DNA of 64,000 nucleotides. Origin: Plotosus lineatus. Lineage: Eukaryota; Chordata; Actinopteri; Siluriformes; Plotosidae. Of the stretch, positions 39,301 through 53,000 are shown piece by piece. Location: NCBI GenBank assembly GCA_024760905.1, contig CM045731.1:20495001-20559000 (forward strand), in the 5' to 3' direction. Positions within the stretch are counted from its first letter, which is position 1. Each line of letters opens with the position of its first letter. The notes beneath the pieces are model-generated. The model searched no databases, was not told the DNA's origin, and saw only the letters and a program-made list of their open reading frames with translations. The position numbers and the translations under genes are program-made.

Positions 39301-40335
39301 TATAAGCTCTGTTTACAAGGCAGGATCCTGCCTCGTGTCGATGCAAATGATGAATCTCCTGGCAAAATAGCTTGGCGGTTTCAGGACGGTCTCCTGATGA
39401 TCATGTTAATGCTGGGCTTTCCGGTGTTTTCTTTGTTTTCCACCCACGAGACAACAGCTTTGGCGCATCAGAAGTGTTTCTGGCGAAAGAGTGTGTGTGT
39501 GTTCTCTGTGGTCCTCACCTTGGATGCTGTGCCTGAGTGTGCATCTGTGAAAATGTGTTCAGCAAAATGCTGTGCTATTAGGACGAGAGACGTATTAAGC
39601 CTTGGTGTTGGCTGCCGTCTGGAGCAGATGTTTGAGCTCTGAAGAAGCAACCCATTGGGAGAAACTCGGATGAGTCCAGCATTTAGCAAGTTAGCTGAAA
39701 CATTCTCACAGTAATTTATCCTCATAGGCGAAACGGTGGCGTAGTGGTTAGCACACCTGCCTCACAGCAAGAAGCGCCTGGGTTTGATTCCCAGCTCGGG
39801 CGTTGCTGTGTGGAGTTTATATGTTCTTCCCGTGCTTGAGTGGATTTCCTCCGGGTACTCCGCTCTCTTCCTACAGTCCAAAAACATGCACAGTGGGTTA
39901 ATTGACTGTTCCAAATCACCCCTAGGTATGAGTGTGAGTGTGAATGGTTTTGTGAGTGTTGGCCTGGTGAGCTGTCCAGGATGTACCCTGCCCTCACCTG
40001 GAGTTGGCTGAGATAGGCACCAGCCTCCCCATGACCCTAATTAGGATTAAACGGTTTATGAATTTATCCTCATATTACCGTGTGACACAATGACACATTT
40101 TTTGTGATGCTCAACAGGGAGGCGGAGACTGTCCAGAGATGAGCATCGGAGCCATCAAGATTGCGTTGGAGATCTCTCTGCCGGGATCCTTCATCTACGT
40201 GTTCACAGATGCACGATCGAAAGATTACAAACTGACGCACGAAGTCCTACAGCTCATCCAGCAGAAACAGTCGCAGGTACAGACGGCGTTCCCTCGAACA
40301 TAAACATTCGATAGTACATTACGCCAGGTTCTCTA

Positions 40336-40388
<53 letters not shown>

Positions 40389-40842
40389 CAGGTGGTGTTT
40401 GTATTGACTGGTGACTGTGATGATAGATCACATATTGGTTACAAGGTCTATGAAGAAATCGCCTCCACCAGCTCAGGGCAGGTGTTCCATCTGGACAAGA
40501 AACAAGTCAATGAGGTGAGAACTGTTTTTCTTTCTTTCGTGTGGACATATTTTTATCCCTTGATTTTTTTGGATGTTCTTTTCTCCATTCTGCTTATTTT
40601 GTTTGTTTGTTTGTTTGTGTTCTGGTATTCTTATTTCTTTCTTTGTTTTTATTTTAAATTTTTTCTCTTATTTTGTTCCACACAGTGTTTTTTCTTTTTC
40701 TTCTTTCTTTCTGCTGTGTGTTTGGTTCTTTCTTTGTTTCTTTCTTTGCCTATTTAGTGACATCTTTCTTTATTCACTTTCGTCTTTCTTTTGTCTCACA
40801 TTTTCCTTAATACTTCTGTAATACTGAAATTCTTCCTTTCTT

Positions 40843-40886
<44 letters not shown>

Positions 40887-41019
40887 TGCGTCTTTCTTTC
40901 TTTCGGCTGTGTTCTGGTATTCTTATTTCTTTCTTTGTTTTTATTTAAAATTTTTTCTCTTATTTTGTTCCACACAGTGTTTTTGCTTTTTCTTCTTTCT
41001 TTCTGCTGTGTGTTTGGTC

Positions 41020-41062
<43 letters not shown>

Positions 41063-44000
41063 TGCCTATTCAGTGACTTCTTTCTTTATTCACTTTCTTC
41101 TTTCTTTTGTCTCACATTTTCCTTAATACTTCTGTAATACTGAAATTCTTTCTTTCTTTCTTTCTCTCTTTCTTTCTTTCTTTGCGTCTTTCTTTCTTTC
41201 GGCTGTGTTCTGGTATTCTTATTTCTTTCTTTGCTTTTATTTTTCATTTTTCTCTTATTTTGTTCCATACAGTGTTTTTCTTTTTCTTCTTTCTTTGTGA
41301 TGTGTGCTTGGTCCTTTCTTTCTTTCTTTGCCTATTTAGTGACATCTTTCTTTATTCACTTCTTTCTTTTGTCTCTCACATTTGCCTTGATACTTCTGTA
41401 ATACTGAAATTCTTTCTTTCTTTCTTTCATTTCTTCTTTATTTCTTTCCTTAGTATTGCTTTTATGATGTGTTTTTTATTTTCACTGTATTTATTATTTT
41501 GTTACACACACTATTTTTATTTATTTATTTATTTGTTTATCCTTGCTTGTCTGTCTTCACCTGAAATGTTCACTTAGTTGACCGCAAGATTCATTCAGTC
41601 ATTCATTTTCTGGTCCGCTTAATCCTAATTAGGGTCGCAGGGAGGCTGGCACCCGTTTCGACCGACTGTGGGCGAGGGCTGAGTACACCCTGGACGCCTC
41701 ACCAGGCCATTGCAGGTCAGAAATACGCTGACAGCTTTGCAGCCTACTCTTGTCGAAACTCAACAATGGTTTGACTTCAAGGTACTAAACATGAAATGTG
41801 TGGTCCTTAGGCTGATTAATTCTTGGGAAACAAAGGCATTGAAAAGCAGGTGAGAATCCTGCCGGTGCAGCATCTCCTCATCTCAGATAACCACTGCAAC
41901 TCCTTCATTCATGTTCATATGTAGATGTCTTAGTAGAATCATGTCTGTCTGGGGACATGAGTCTGGTGATGTGACATAGCACATAACACACAAACGATGC
42001 AGTATGAACCAAGCATAGTCTTCTGCTGTAGTCCATCCATTTTAACATCCATCATTTTATCTGAGATACTTTTCAGGTCATCACAGTTGTAAAGAGTGCT
42101 TATTTGACTTCCTGTCTTCACTTGACTTTCTGTCAGCTTCAACTCGTCTGGTTATTCTCTTCTAATCTTTTTCATTAACAAGTCATCTCTGCTCTGAGAA
42201 CTTCCAGTGACTCAATAGTTTTCACTCCATCACTAGACACTCTCTTGTATGAAAATGGCCAGAGCAACCTTTCAAATACTGAGTTTTACTCTTTAAAGCC
42301 AGATTAGGCCAAATTACAGCTGATGTTAACAACATGCCAGTGTACAGCTGTTCTTTGTGATTCGTTTTTTTTCAGTCAGTGGTATGCCAAATTCTTCCAG
42401 TTTTGTGTAGTGAGTGTTTTTAAATCTGTGTGTAACTCTTGCAATGTGACTCTGGTAAAACTCGAAGCACTTGTCAAGACTCAAGGTTTAGACCAGATGT
42501 GCATCCCTTTTTTTGGGCTAAAAATCACTTAAAATTCATGCAAGCTAGGGGTCCTAAAGTGGTGATCAGTATTTTCCATAAACTCATCATGGAAGTGAAC
42601 GTCATGATTTCTCTGGGCTGTTATTTTTTTTCAAGTAGAGTGGTTCAACACCATATATGAGTTGAAATCAACCCAGAGTTTAGATTTTATTTTTTCAGTT
42701 AAATGTCTTCTTGACCAGGCAATTTTGGTAACCATGGAACCTTCTGCCAGAATTTGGGTTAGGCATTTCCTGGATGAATTCAGGTGAATTTGTTGGTGTC
42801 TTGGCGTAGACCTGACTTGTAAGCAGAGTGAACAATATTTTCAATTGGGTTGAGGTAAAGACTTTTCGACGACCATTCCAAAAGCTTACTTTTAGCCTGT
42901 TTTATCCATTACACATCCATCTTTGCTGTGTTTCTGGAGTCACTGTCTTGGTAAAACACACAACTGTGTCCAGATTTATGATTTTTTTTGAGGTAGGTGG
43001 TCCTCCTTTCACATTATTACTTCCCTTTTCTTCTTCTTTTTGGCTGTTCCTGTTAGAGATCACCATATAGAATCATTCATAAAATAATAAATCCAGATGT
43101 TTAATTTGGCACAGGTTTTATGCCTGATTCGACACTTCCCAGTTACCCACGCTTGATGCATTGTGCGCATTGGCATAACATGCAATGATAAGTGTATGTA
43201 AACTTCTGACCAGTGTGTTTATATTATTTTTGCTGAGAAGGTTCTTAAATGGGTGGAGAAAGCAGTGCAGTCCTCTAAAGTCCACCTGCTGTCCACTGAC
43301 CACTACAGTCCAATCAGTAACACCTGGAGGATCCCCTTTGACCCCAGCCTAAAGGAGGTCACAGTCGCCTTAAGTGGTCCAGCTCCAAACATTGAGATGC
43401 GCAACCCTCAGGGTAGGTACAGGGTAGAGTCAGCAGCTCTGTTTGGTAGAAATAGGACATTTTTTTGTCTGTTTTTTAGTTTTAACTGATTCTTTTTGTG
43501 TCAGGGAATGTTACATACAAAATCAGAAACACAATACAGTATATAATATTCCAATACATTACATTCCGAATAAAGGCCAAAAAGGGCTTTTGGAAACACT
43601 CAAACACCAAATGTATTTAGGTTTCCTGTGTTTACATGAAAGGGATCATTTCTCTTTTTTGTGAGTGGAATTGATTTTTCTCCTTTGAGGTAAAGTGAAA
43701 GCAGAACGGTGACTTGACGGCCTAGGAATAAATGTATGAAGTAAAAATATTCTTATTTATTTAAAAGAATATGAGGGTAAGTCGAAAAATAATGCAGTTT
43801 GTTTTATTATATAGGGAATCACTAACACAATCAAACATCAAGATATACTGGTCTGGTACCTTCCGAGTCGTAGGACAACTCTTGGCGACCTTCCATGAAG
43901 GATAACGCCTTGATTATCATTTTCATGGAGGTTTTCTTGGCAAGGATAGTGCAGTGGTTTGCCATTGCCTTCTGCACGATGCACGATGCAAACCTATGGG

Positions 44001-47000
44001 CAATTTAAAATAGCCAATTAGCCTATTGTGCATGTTTTTGGACCGTGGAGGGAAACTGGAGTACCCAGAGGAAACCCACACGAGCACAGGGAGAACATGC
44101 AAACTCCACACAGAAACGCCCAGGCCTGGAATCGATCCCCAGCCTTCTTGCTGTGAGGCGGACCTGCTAACCGCTACACCACCGTGCCGTCCCAAGATAT
44201 ACTGGTTACTTGTAAATGTTACTTCTTAACATTGTCACTCATTCTTTCAAAGACACTGTCCCACCTACAGACGAAGGCAAGTATCCCAACTTTGTTAAAC
44301 GTCGCTGGCTGCTTATGTAGTCAGTTCCTTTGAACAGTTTTCAAGGCATAGGTGCATTGTGGGCAGAAGTCACCAAATTTCAGCAGAGTCAATTGCTTCA
44401 GACCTCCAAACTTCACGTCATCTTCAGATTAGCTTAAGATCAGTGTGTCGTGTGCTTCATGGAATGGGTTTCCATGGCCAAGCAACTGCACCCAAGCCAT
44501 GTATCACCGAGTGCAATGCATTTGGATGCAGTGCTGTAAAGCGCACCGCCACTGGAGTCTAGAGCAGTGGAGACGCCTTCTCTGGAGTCAGACATCACGT
44601 TTCTCCATCTGATGAATGAGTCTGGGTTTGGCGGTTGCCAGGAGAACAGTGCTTGTCTGACTGCATTGTGCAAAGTGTAAAGTTTTGTGTCGGGGGTTAT
44701 GGTGTGGTTTATGTAAATGAATATAAAATCAACAAGGCCAGGCATCCCTTGAGCCTTGAAAAAAGCACCTGTGGACAACTAGCTCTGTAGCGTTCTCTCT
44801 ACTCACATGACATAGCATCCTCAGACTTCTGCCCAGGTGGCAAGGTAATGCAAGGGGTAGCGTGTCTGCCTCACTGCAAGGTGGTCCCTTGTTCAAGTTC
44901 CCCATGCTTGTGTAAGGTTTCCTCAGGAGACTTTTCTTTCCTCTCGCAGCTAAAAGAGATGCACTTTAGAAATGCCCAAGCCCGGGAATTGAACCCAGAA
45001 CCTTCTTGCTATCAGGCGGACATGCTTACCACCACACTATCATGCCAACCATTTTTAAAAAACAGATCTCATTTATTTTCTTAGTCAGTTATTTCTACTG
45101 TATCATCCTGCTGTGCCTTTTTTATTACAGGGAAATTGATTGGGAACAAAGATGGACTGACAGAGTTGCTGCACATCCCCAACTCAGCCAAGGTTCTCAA
45201 TCTCAAAGATCCAGAGCCTGGCATGTGGTCCATAAAGGTGAGCAATATGTCCTGTCTTCATGTACAGCATTGAACCTTGAAACATCTTAGTGTAAAGCAT
45301 GTGGCACTGTGTATCCTCACTTGTTATACATTCCTTTCTGAAAGGTTAACAATGAGAAAATTGAAAACCGTCTGTTATGAATTAAAGTGCATTTGGTTCT
45401 ATAAATATCCAACAGATGCAATTTTTTGGAAAGATTGTGGTTGTTTGTTTGGTCTCTTAAGAGAAAGTCAGTCCACATTTGGGACTGAGCACTCAGGCAC
45501 TTGAGATTTCGCAGCCAAAGCGAGAGCATATTATTGACATTCCACCCCCAGCCCCACATCTTTCTCTTCTAATTTAGTCAAATCCAAGTCCCAACCATCA
45601 AGTGTTATCCGCTGTCACAACCGAAAACCATCAGCCAGGGAGGGGTGTAAGCATGCACACGGCGACATATGATGCTGCCACCTGCATCTATTCAAACTGC
45701 TTGGCATGCACATTTTGGGGGCAACCTAACACACTTGGAGGGAAAGTGCAATTCACCCCTTTGTACTATGATCAATGATGCCAATGATTGGCTGGTGATC
45801 ACTGTGAGTGACAGTGAGGTGAGCATATGCTTTCCTTTCCTCCCATGAGAACTCGACCAGTTAGCTCACATGGATTCCCAGTCATGGGTGGCTGCGGCAT
45901 CAACTTGAATTCAAATATGTAATCTCCGCCAGTCTTGCAGAGAGAACATTGCCCGTGGCTTCTGTTATAAGAAAAAAAAGGTTAGAACCTTTTTTCTAAT
46001 GACTGATTCACTATGTGTTGTAATGCACACTACTGTTGACTTATTTTTCTATCTTTATCATAGTGGATTATTTCATATTCATTATTTTTCTGGATTGTGT
46101 TCCGCAGCAGTTGTTCAGACTCCAAAATATGTCCCGTTGACCTACCGTGTCACTGCTCTGCAGTCTTTCGTTCTCACTCCTATCCTCCCTGAAATGTTCT
46201 CCCTCTCTCCTCCCATGACTTCATATGTTTATTTTTTTCTCCTTCTTTGTTTTTCTCCCTCCTTGGATACTCGGTTTTGCACCGCCTTGGTTTCCCTTGT
46301 GGTTTGAAAAAGGGGTTCTGTTTCTTGACAAACAATGCAGCCAGTATGATCTAATTTAAATGTCCATATAACATTGTGAAATTTATTTTTCCTTAAAGAT
46401 TCTTCTGAGAGGCCATCCTTTATACATAAGATAGTCTGGCTGTACTACCCATAGCCCAGTTTTTCCAAAGATTACCTAAAAATCTGGTATAATGAGTTTA
46501 TGCTGCAAAGCTAGTTCAGATGTATGCAGTGCAAGATGTCTTTGTGACCCTTTCATGATGTTTTTGTTGACTTTTTAAAGATTGTTACATTCAGTGTGCT
46601 TCTTCTTCATAGTCAGCTCCAAGTCTGGGTTCCAGCGTCAATTTTGCCCCAAGTTTGCAAATTCATATATTGCTGAACTTTAATAGTCTGAGGTTTGCAG
46701 GGTGGCTAGTGCGTATCCCAGCTGACACTGGGAGAAGGTGGGCTACGGCCTGGAGACCTCGCCATTCCATCATAGCCCCAACACACCCATACAACCATTC
46801 ACGCTCACACTTACACTAAGCGGCAATTGTCAAAGCCAATTGGAATAATACACGAGTCTTTGTACTGGGGAAAAGAGGAGTACTTGGAGGAATACAAGCA
46901 TGGGGACAGCATGCAGACTCCACACAGATACTGCCTTGCCGAGCCCAGGACTCCAAATGGACATGCTAACCACTACCCCCCAAGTTTCAGCAATTCATAC

Positions 47001-50000
47001 CAGTAATTCTTTACATTCTAATTCTCAGTTTAGATGGATATGGATATTTTAAACAAATGGTGCAAAACTATGATATGATGGTTTATTAACACATCAGGTA
47101 TCCATAACACATTTCAGACTCATGGTCTGGCAAGAGAGGCAAACTTACAGAAGGAGAGCGAACAGGAAGATATCATACACATGGCAGGTAATATCACAGG
47201 CTAGGCATGAGAACATGCAGTCAAAACAGGTCATACTCTCCATTACACGTTTGATAGTTTGCATGTTCGCATTGATCACCTGTGCATGAGGGGTGCTTGC
47301 TGAGCCTGTGGTATGCTGTAGGCACGTTGTTGTTCTTCCGCCTTAGAAACTCAGAAAGAAGGGGACTGTTCCACTGCAGTGAAACTTGGCTGTGCTGGAT
47401 AAAGTGTACAATGGAGAGAAAATGTGATGGTATGGATGTGATCCAAGATATTTTATCATGATTTAAATTGGCTACTTTGATTTGGCAAATGAAAAATGAA
47501 TGAAATTATGCTTTTTTTTTGCCAATTCAGTGCTTTTAAATATAAAGAAACTGGCCCCATGCTTTAAAGAATAAGCTGACCACATGTTTATCTCACTTCT
47601 AAATGTACCTGCTTGCTCTTAGTTAATAGTGTTCAGAATGTTATTCATATGCAAACAGTGTCTTTAATAAAGAATTTAAAATAATGTATATTTTTTGTAT
47701 AATAAAGTCATATACTACCCTCTCTGGACTCGTTCCACTTGGACGGTACCAAGACAATTCATTCAGATAATTTAATATTTAGTATTGTATCTCTATTCTC
47801 CTGTGTTCTCTTCAAGTTCTCCAGCAGGAGTAACCTTTCCGGACCACTGACCTGGGCGATGACAACTTCTTGGCTTCATGACTTTTTAATATTTTTTATG
47901 GCCCCATGATAATAATTTAGGACAGTTGTGATTTTACAAGTATGTGAGCACCCCTTAGGACCAGTTTCTCTAGTTGTGCATGGTGGGGTTGAAAACAAAA
48001 TCCTAAAAAAACCCTAAGACAGAAATGAATTCATACAGACAGACCAGGGTTTCTGGGTTGTGAAGAGGGAGCACGAGCCGCAAGGCAAAGCTTTCAATTT
48101 AATAGTCGATCTACAGTCCAACCCTCACCTATGGTCACGAGCTTTGGGTAGTGACCAAAATATACAAGAGGCTGAAATGAGCTTCTTTCGCTGGGTGGCG
48201 GGCTCTCCCTTAGAGATAATCTGTGAAGCTCAATCATCTGGGGAGAACTCAGAGTAGAACCGCCGCTCCTCCGCATTGAGAGTGGCCAGTTGAGGTGGCT
48301 CAGGCATCTGGTTAGAATACCTCCAAAACGTCTCTCTGGTGTGGTGTTTTGGGCATGTCCAACTGGGAAGAGACCTCTGGGTCGACCGAGAATACACTGG
48401 TGGGACTATGTCTCTTGGTTTGTCTGGGAACGCCTTGGTGTCCCCCCAGAAGAGCTGGAGGAAGTGGCTGAGGAGAGGGACGTCTGGACCTCATTGCTTA
48501 GGCTGCTGCCTCCATGACCCGAGCCCGGAATAAGTGGAAGATGATGATGATGAGACCAGGGTTTCAGTGTCTTGGGTAGAATCTCAGCTGCTCGAGAGAA
48601 TGTGAGAGATGAAGAGTAGGAACAGTAGTGTAGACATTTACTAATGTACAAATGATAATTATTGGCTGCGTTTGAGGCCAAATCATGAAACATTTTGCCT
48701 AAAGACGGCACATATTGTCTGCTGGATCAAGAGTTTCCTGGCAGCTGTTAACGATTGCAACTGGCCACTCGGTCGAACTGGTGGCATTGTGGTTAGCATG
48801 TCGGCCTGACAGCAAGAAGATTCTACTTTTGGTCAGGGCATTCCTGAGTGAAGTTTGCATGTTCTAGCCATGCTTGCATGTGTTTCACCCATTTACTCCG
48901 GTTTCTCTCTGCAGTTCAAAATATGGACATTAGGTTAATTGTTCGTTCTAAATTGCAAACCTATAAGTATGAGTGTGAATGGTGGCTTTTGCACAGTGGA
49001 CTGGTGGGTTGTACTCGACCTTCAATCAGAGTTGGCTGAGATAGGCTCCAGGCTCCTCACGATCCTAGTGGGATGAAGCGTTTTGAGAGATTATTGAATG
49101 AATGAAATTTCTAACTATACGTTTAACTCTCTATGTATAATATTGGGCACAAAAAAAGCTTTAGGCCGTGCTCAAATTTCTAATTAGATTGAAAGATGAT
49201 GTTAAAGACACATTTCTTGACCCACAGCCATTCTTCATTAATCTTAATTTCGGAGTTTCTAATTGACAAACAGACAACATCAATCTTAGTGTGGTTGTAA
49301 ATCTGGTAACACTAAACCATTAGAAGGACTTTAAAAGTTCAAACAACAGTGTTCAAACAGCTTTTATTTTGATATTCACTAATGGTATGATTTATGCTGA
49401 GCAGTGATCTTTTGCAGTCTGTTTAAATGAATTTATTATTAATTCTTTCAACATCAACTAAGACCAGTATGAAAGTGCTTTTTAACTTTACTGTGACTGC
49501 AGACGATCAGCGAGGGTCGGCACTCAGTTCGTATCACGGGCCTCAGCACTATCGACTTCCGGGCCGGATTTTCCAGGAAGCACACGCTGGACTTCAAAAT
49601 GACCTCCAGTCGGCCAGTCCAAGGTTAGGCAATATTTCCAGATTTTTTAAATAGTACTTTTAATTTATGTACATTATCATCTCAGTTAATTTTCAGTGAT
49701 GTCTAATTGAACAGTTCTGCCCCAAAGGCAGGGTAGATGTTTCTGAATAATCAACGTTCACTAGGCCTAAGGTGAGGAGAACCTATTAAAAAAAACACTT
49801 TAAAATGAGTATTTTGTGTTTTATTTCTTACATTTTTAAAAATTATTACCAAAGGAGGTAACCCTGATGGCACACATGAGCACCCATCTCTACCAGTATC
49901 TCTTTTACTCACTTGTTTAGTATCGTTGTTGTCCTCGGCATCCTTGTCTCGTAATGGCAATGGTTAGCACACATGAGGGGCATGTATCTTGCGTGACTTT

Positions 50001-53000
50001 AAAGGCCGATACTGGAGTGGCATTCCCTCTTGGAGTTGTCATAGATGTATATGGATTGGGTGTGCATGGAGGCTGCATGCTTCCTTCTCACTGCTTTCTT
50101 TGATGTATCCCAAGTTCTCCTATCCTCCTCAGCTTTCGACACCTCAGCATTTACCCTTTGCCACCAGGAGTCACGGTTTACAGCAATGTCCTCCTAGCTG
50201 ATTTTGTTGATGTTGGCTGCTTTGAAGTCTCTCTGAATTAAAGGCTTTGGTCTGGTTCACAAAAGCAAGGAACAATGGCTGCTGCTGTTCATGGCACTTC
50301 TACAACTGACAAAGAGAGAAGATCATATCCACTGTGGATCTCCCAGCTTTGAAGCCACATTGCGACTCAGGATAGACATGCAAGGCGAGGCTCTAAAGGA
50401 GGTTGAGAGCAACTCGGGCGAAAATCTTGCTGACAATGCTCAGTAGAGAGATGCCCCAATAGTTATTACAATCTCTACAATCCCTTGTTTTTATACAGGG
50501 TGACAATCTTGGCAGCTCTCATGTCCTGAGGAATGTGGCCTTGCTCCCAGCACAGACCCAGGAAATCATGCAGCGACTGCAGGATAGTTTACTTCCCTTG
50601 CTTCAGGACTTGTGGAATACCATTCTTCCCTGGCATCTCCCCTCAGGAGAGTCAATGGCTTTGCCGAGCTCCACCATTGTGGGTGGATTGTTGAGCTCTT
50701 CCATTCCTGGCAGGTTGGGCAAAGCATTAAGGGCAGTCACTGAGACGGTCTCTATCGCATAAAGCTCGAGGTAATGCGCAACCCATCATCGCAGCTGCAT
50801 ACTCTGATTGGTGATGGTTTTGCCAGACTTGGACTTCAGTGGGGCCGTTTTGATGCTGGTGGGGCTGAGGGCAGTTTTGATCCCCTCTTAAAATCCATTG
50901 GCATAGCCACAGTCAGCAGCTGACTGGATCTGGGGACACAGGTTCCACAGGACACAGTGGGCAGTCTGCTGAGCCTTGCTTCTAGCTGCTTTGAGAGCCT
51001 CGTATGTGCTAAGCAAGGGATTCTGCTTGTGGACCAAAATTGCTTTACTTTTGACCTCTGTGGCAGCATCTCTACACAATGTGTCTCAATCCAATCTGCA
51101 TTCTTCTGGGTTTTTTTTTTTAACAAAGGTGACTATGGCTGAGTCGTAGATGACAGTACGAAGGTAACTCCACGTGGCGTCAATGTTTCCTGAGTCACTT
51201 GGTGATGGCTGCGCAGTGACCCTTTCCCAGAAGTTGTTGGCAAAGCACTGGGCCTTGGTGGAGTCTGAGATGCCACAGGTGTTGATGCAGGGGATACCCT
51301 TTGTCTTGGCATGGTGGATCTTCGTGGGTTTCAGCCTGAACTTGCTGGCAATGAGAGAATGATCTGTGTCACAATTAGGACTGTGGCAGGATTGCATATG
51401 AAGGATTATGCTGAGGTCTGCCCTCCTGGTGATAACAAAGTGAAGCTGGTGCCAGTGGCGAGACCGGGGATGTCTCCAACACATTTTCCGTATCACCTTG
51501 CACATGAAATAGGAGTTGGTGATGCAGAGGCCATGATAGCAGCAGAATTCAAGCAGTCTTTGCCTGTTTTCATTCACCCTGTCTATGCCATGGTGGCCGA
51601 GGCAGGTAGGCCATGTTTGCCAGTCAGCGCCCACACGAGAGTTGAGGTCGCCAAGTATGTATATGCCCTCGGTGTTTGGGATTTCTGACAGTGCATATCC
51701 TATGGCCCTGTAGATCTGATCTTTCACTTCTGGAGTGGAGATGAGCGTGGGCACATAGGCTGATAAGATGTTAATGTAGCCTAGTGACATCTTCATGTGC
51801 AAGGTGAGCAAGCTTGATGATCCTCCAGTGTGTTTCAATGGAGGCGAGCAGCAAGTTCCGCACGGCAAAACCTACACGATGCTGCCAGGGCTTGTTCATG
51901 GACACGCCCTGCCAGAAGAAAGTGTAGTCTGTTTTTCTGAGAGACCTAATGTCAAGCAGCCAGGTTTCCTGAAGCCAGGTTACATCGATGTAAAAGTCTA
52001 GGCAGCTCTTTGTTTATGATAGCTGTCTTGCAGGAGTCATTAATGAATTGGAGGTCAGAAGATCGTCTAGGACACATTGTACAGACATTCCAGCAGGTGA
52101 ATCAAAGTGACTTCTGTTTATTTTGTTTTGGGTTGCCTGGTGCAGGAATTACGCTCACCGTTCCGGCAACCCCTATGCTCTACGTACCCAGTAGAGCAAG
52201 CAAGCATGACGGGGTAGCACCTTACTCATCGGTAACTGCCTTGTCCCATTGGTTGATGCCGGAGTCATTTGACTCTACTGGAGGCCACTCTCCAAGTGTG
52301 TGCAAATGGCCTGGGCCGGTAATATGGCAACGCTGTGCTGCCCAGACTGCAGTGTCCCCCTCTTGGTGTCACTGGCAGGATCCAAGGGAAAAGATGAACC
52401 AATACAACTTGGTGCCAGGCCAACTGCAGGAGCTGCCAGATGCAGGTACAGTACAGCTACAACTGTCTCACGGGGCTCCACTCCGGGTCTTTATCCTCAA
52501 GGTAACCCTTCCTGAAGCCTTTCCTCAGACCACGTCTAGCCACAAGGCAATGGAGGTTTGGAATCAGGGTTTTCCTCCCCCTAGATGAGCTGCCTTCACT
52601 GGCTGAAGAGCTCCATCTACTCTGAGAAACTGGTTTTGAAGCGCCAGTGACTCGCCTTCACCGCTGCTTCTGTCTGTAATGCCAGTTTCACTGTGTGGAG
52701 GCTAGCGTCGGGCTTGGCTGTCAGAGGCTATTAGAGACGCAACCCACTCCTCAGCTATAACAGCCACCCTGAAACCTGTTTTAGTATATACTAAGCAGAA
52801 ACATAAAGAAAAGTAAAATGATTATTTTTAGTTTATATATTTTAATGATTACAGAGGAAGGTCAGGTGTACTCTGCACTTTGAACACATCTGCATTATCT
52901 TTTTAGCCTACCTATCCAGAGTTTGTACATACTACACCTAAAGGCAAATGAACCACATCCCATAAATATATTATAGTGTACATATAATGAATAGATAGAT

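Noticed and set aside
40615..41460. CRISPR-like spaced repeats
   Set aside because: Spacing and unit lengths vary and the content is low-complexity TTTC. The genome is a vertebrate.
51311..52588. + strand open frames of 125 and 192 codons
   Set aside because: They are shadows of the - strand LINE, whose endonuclease frame carries the recognisable motifs.
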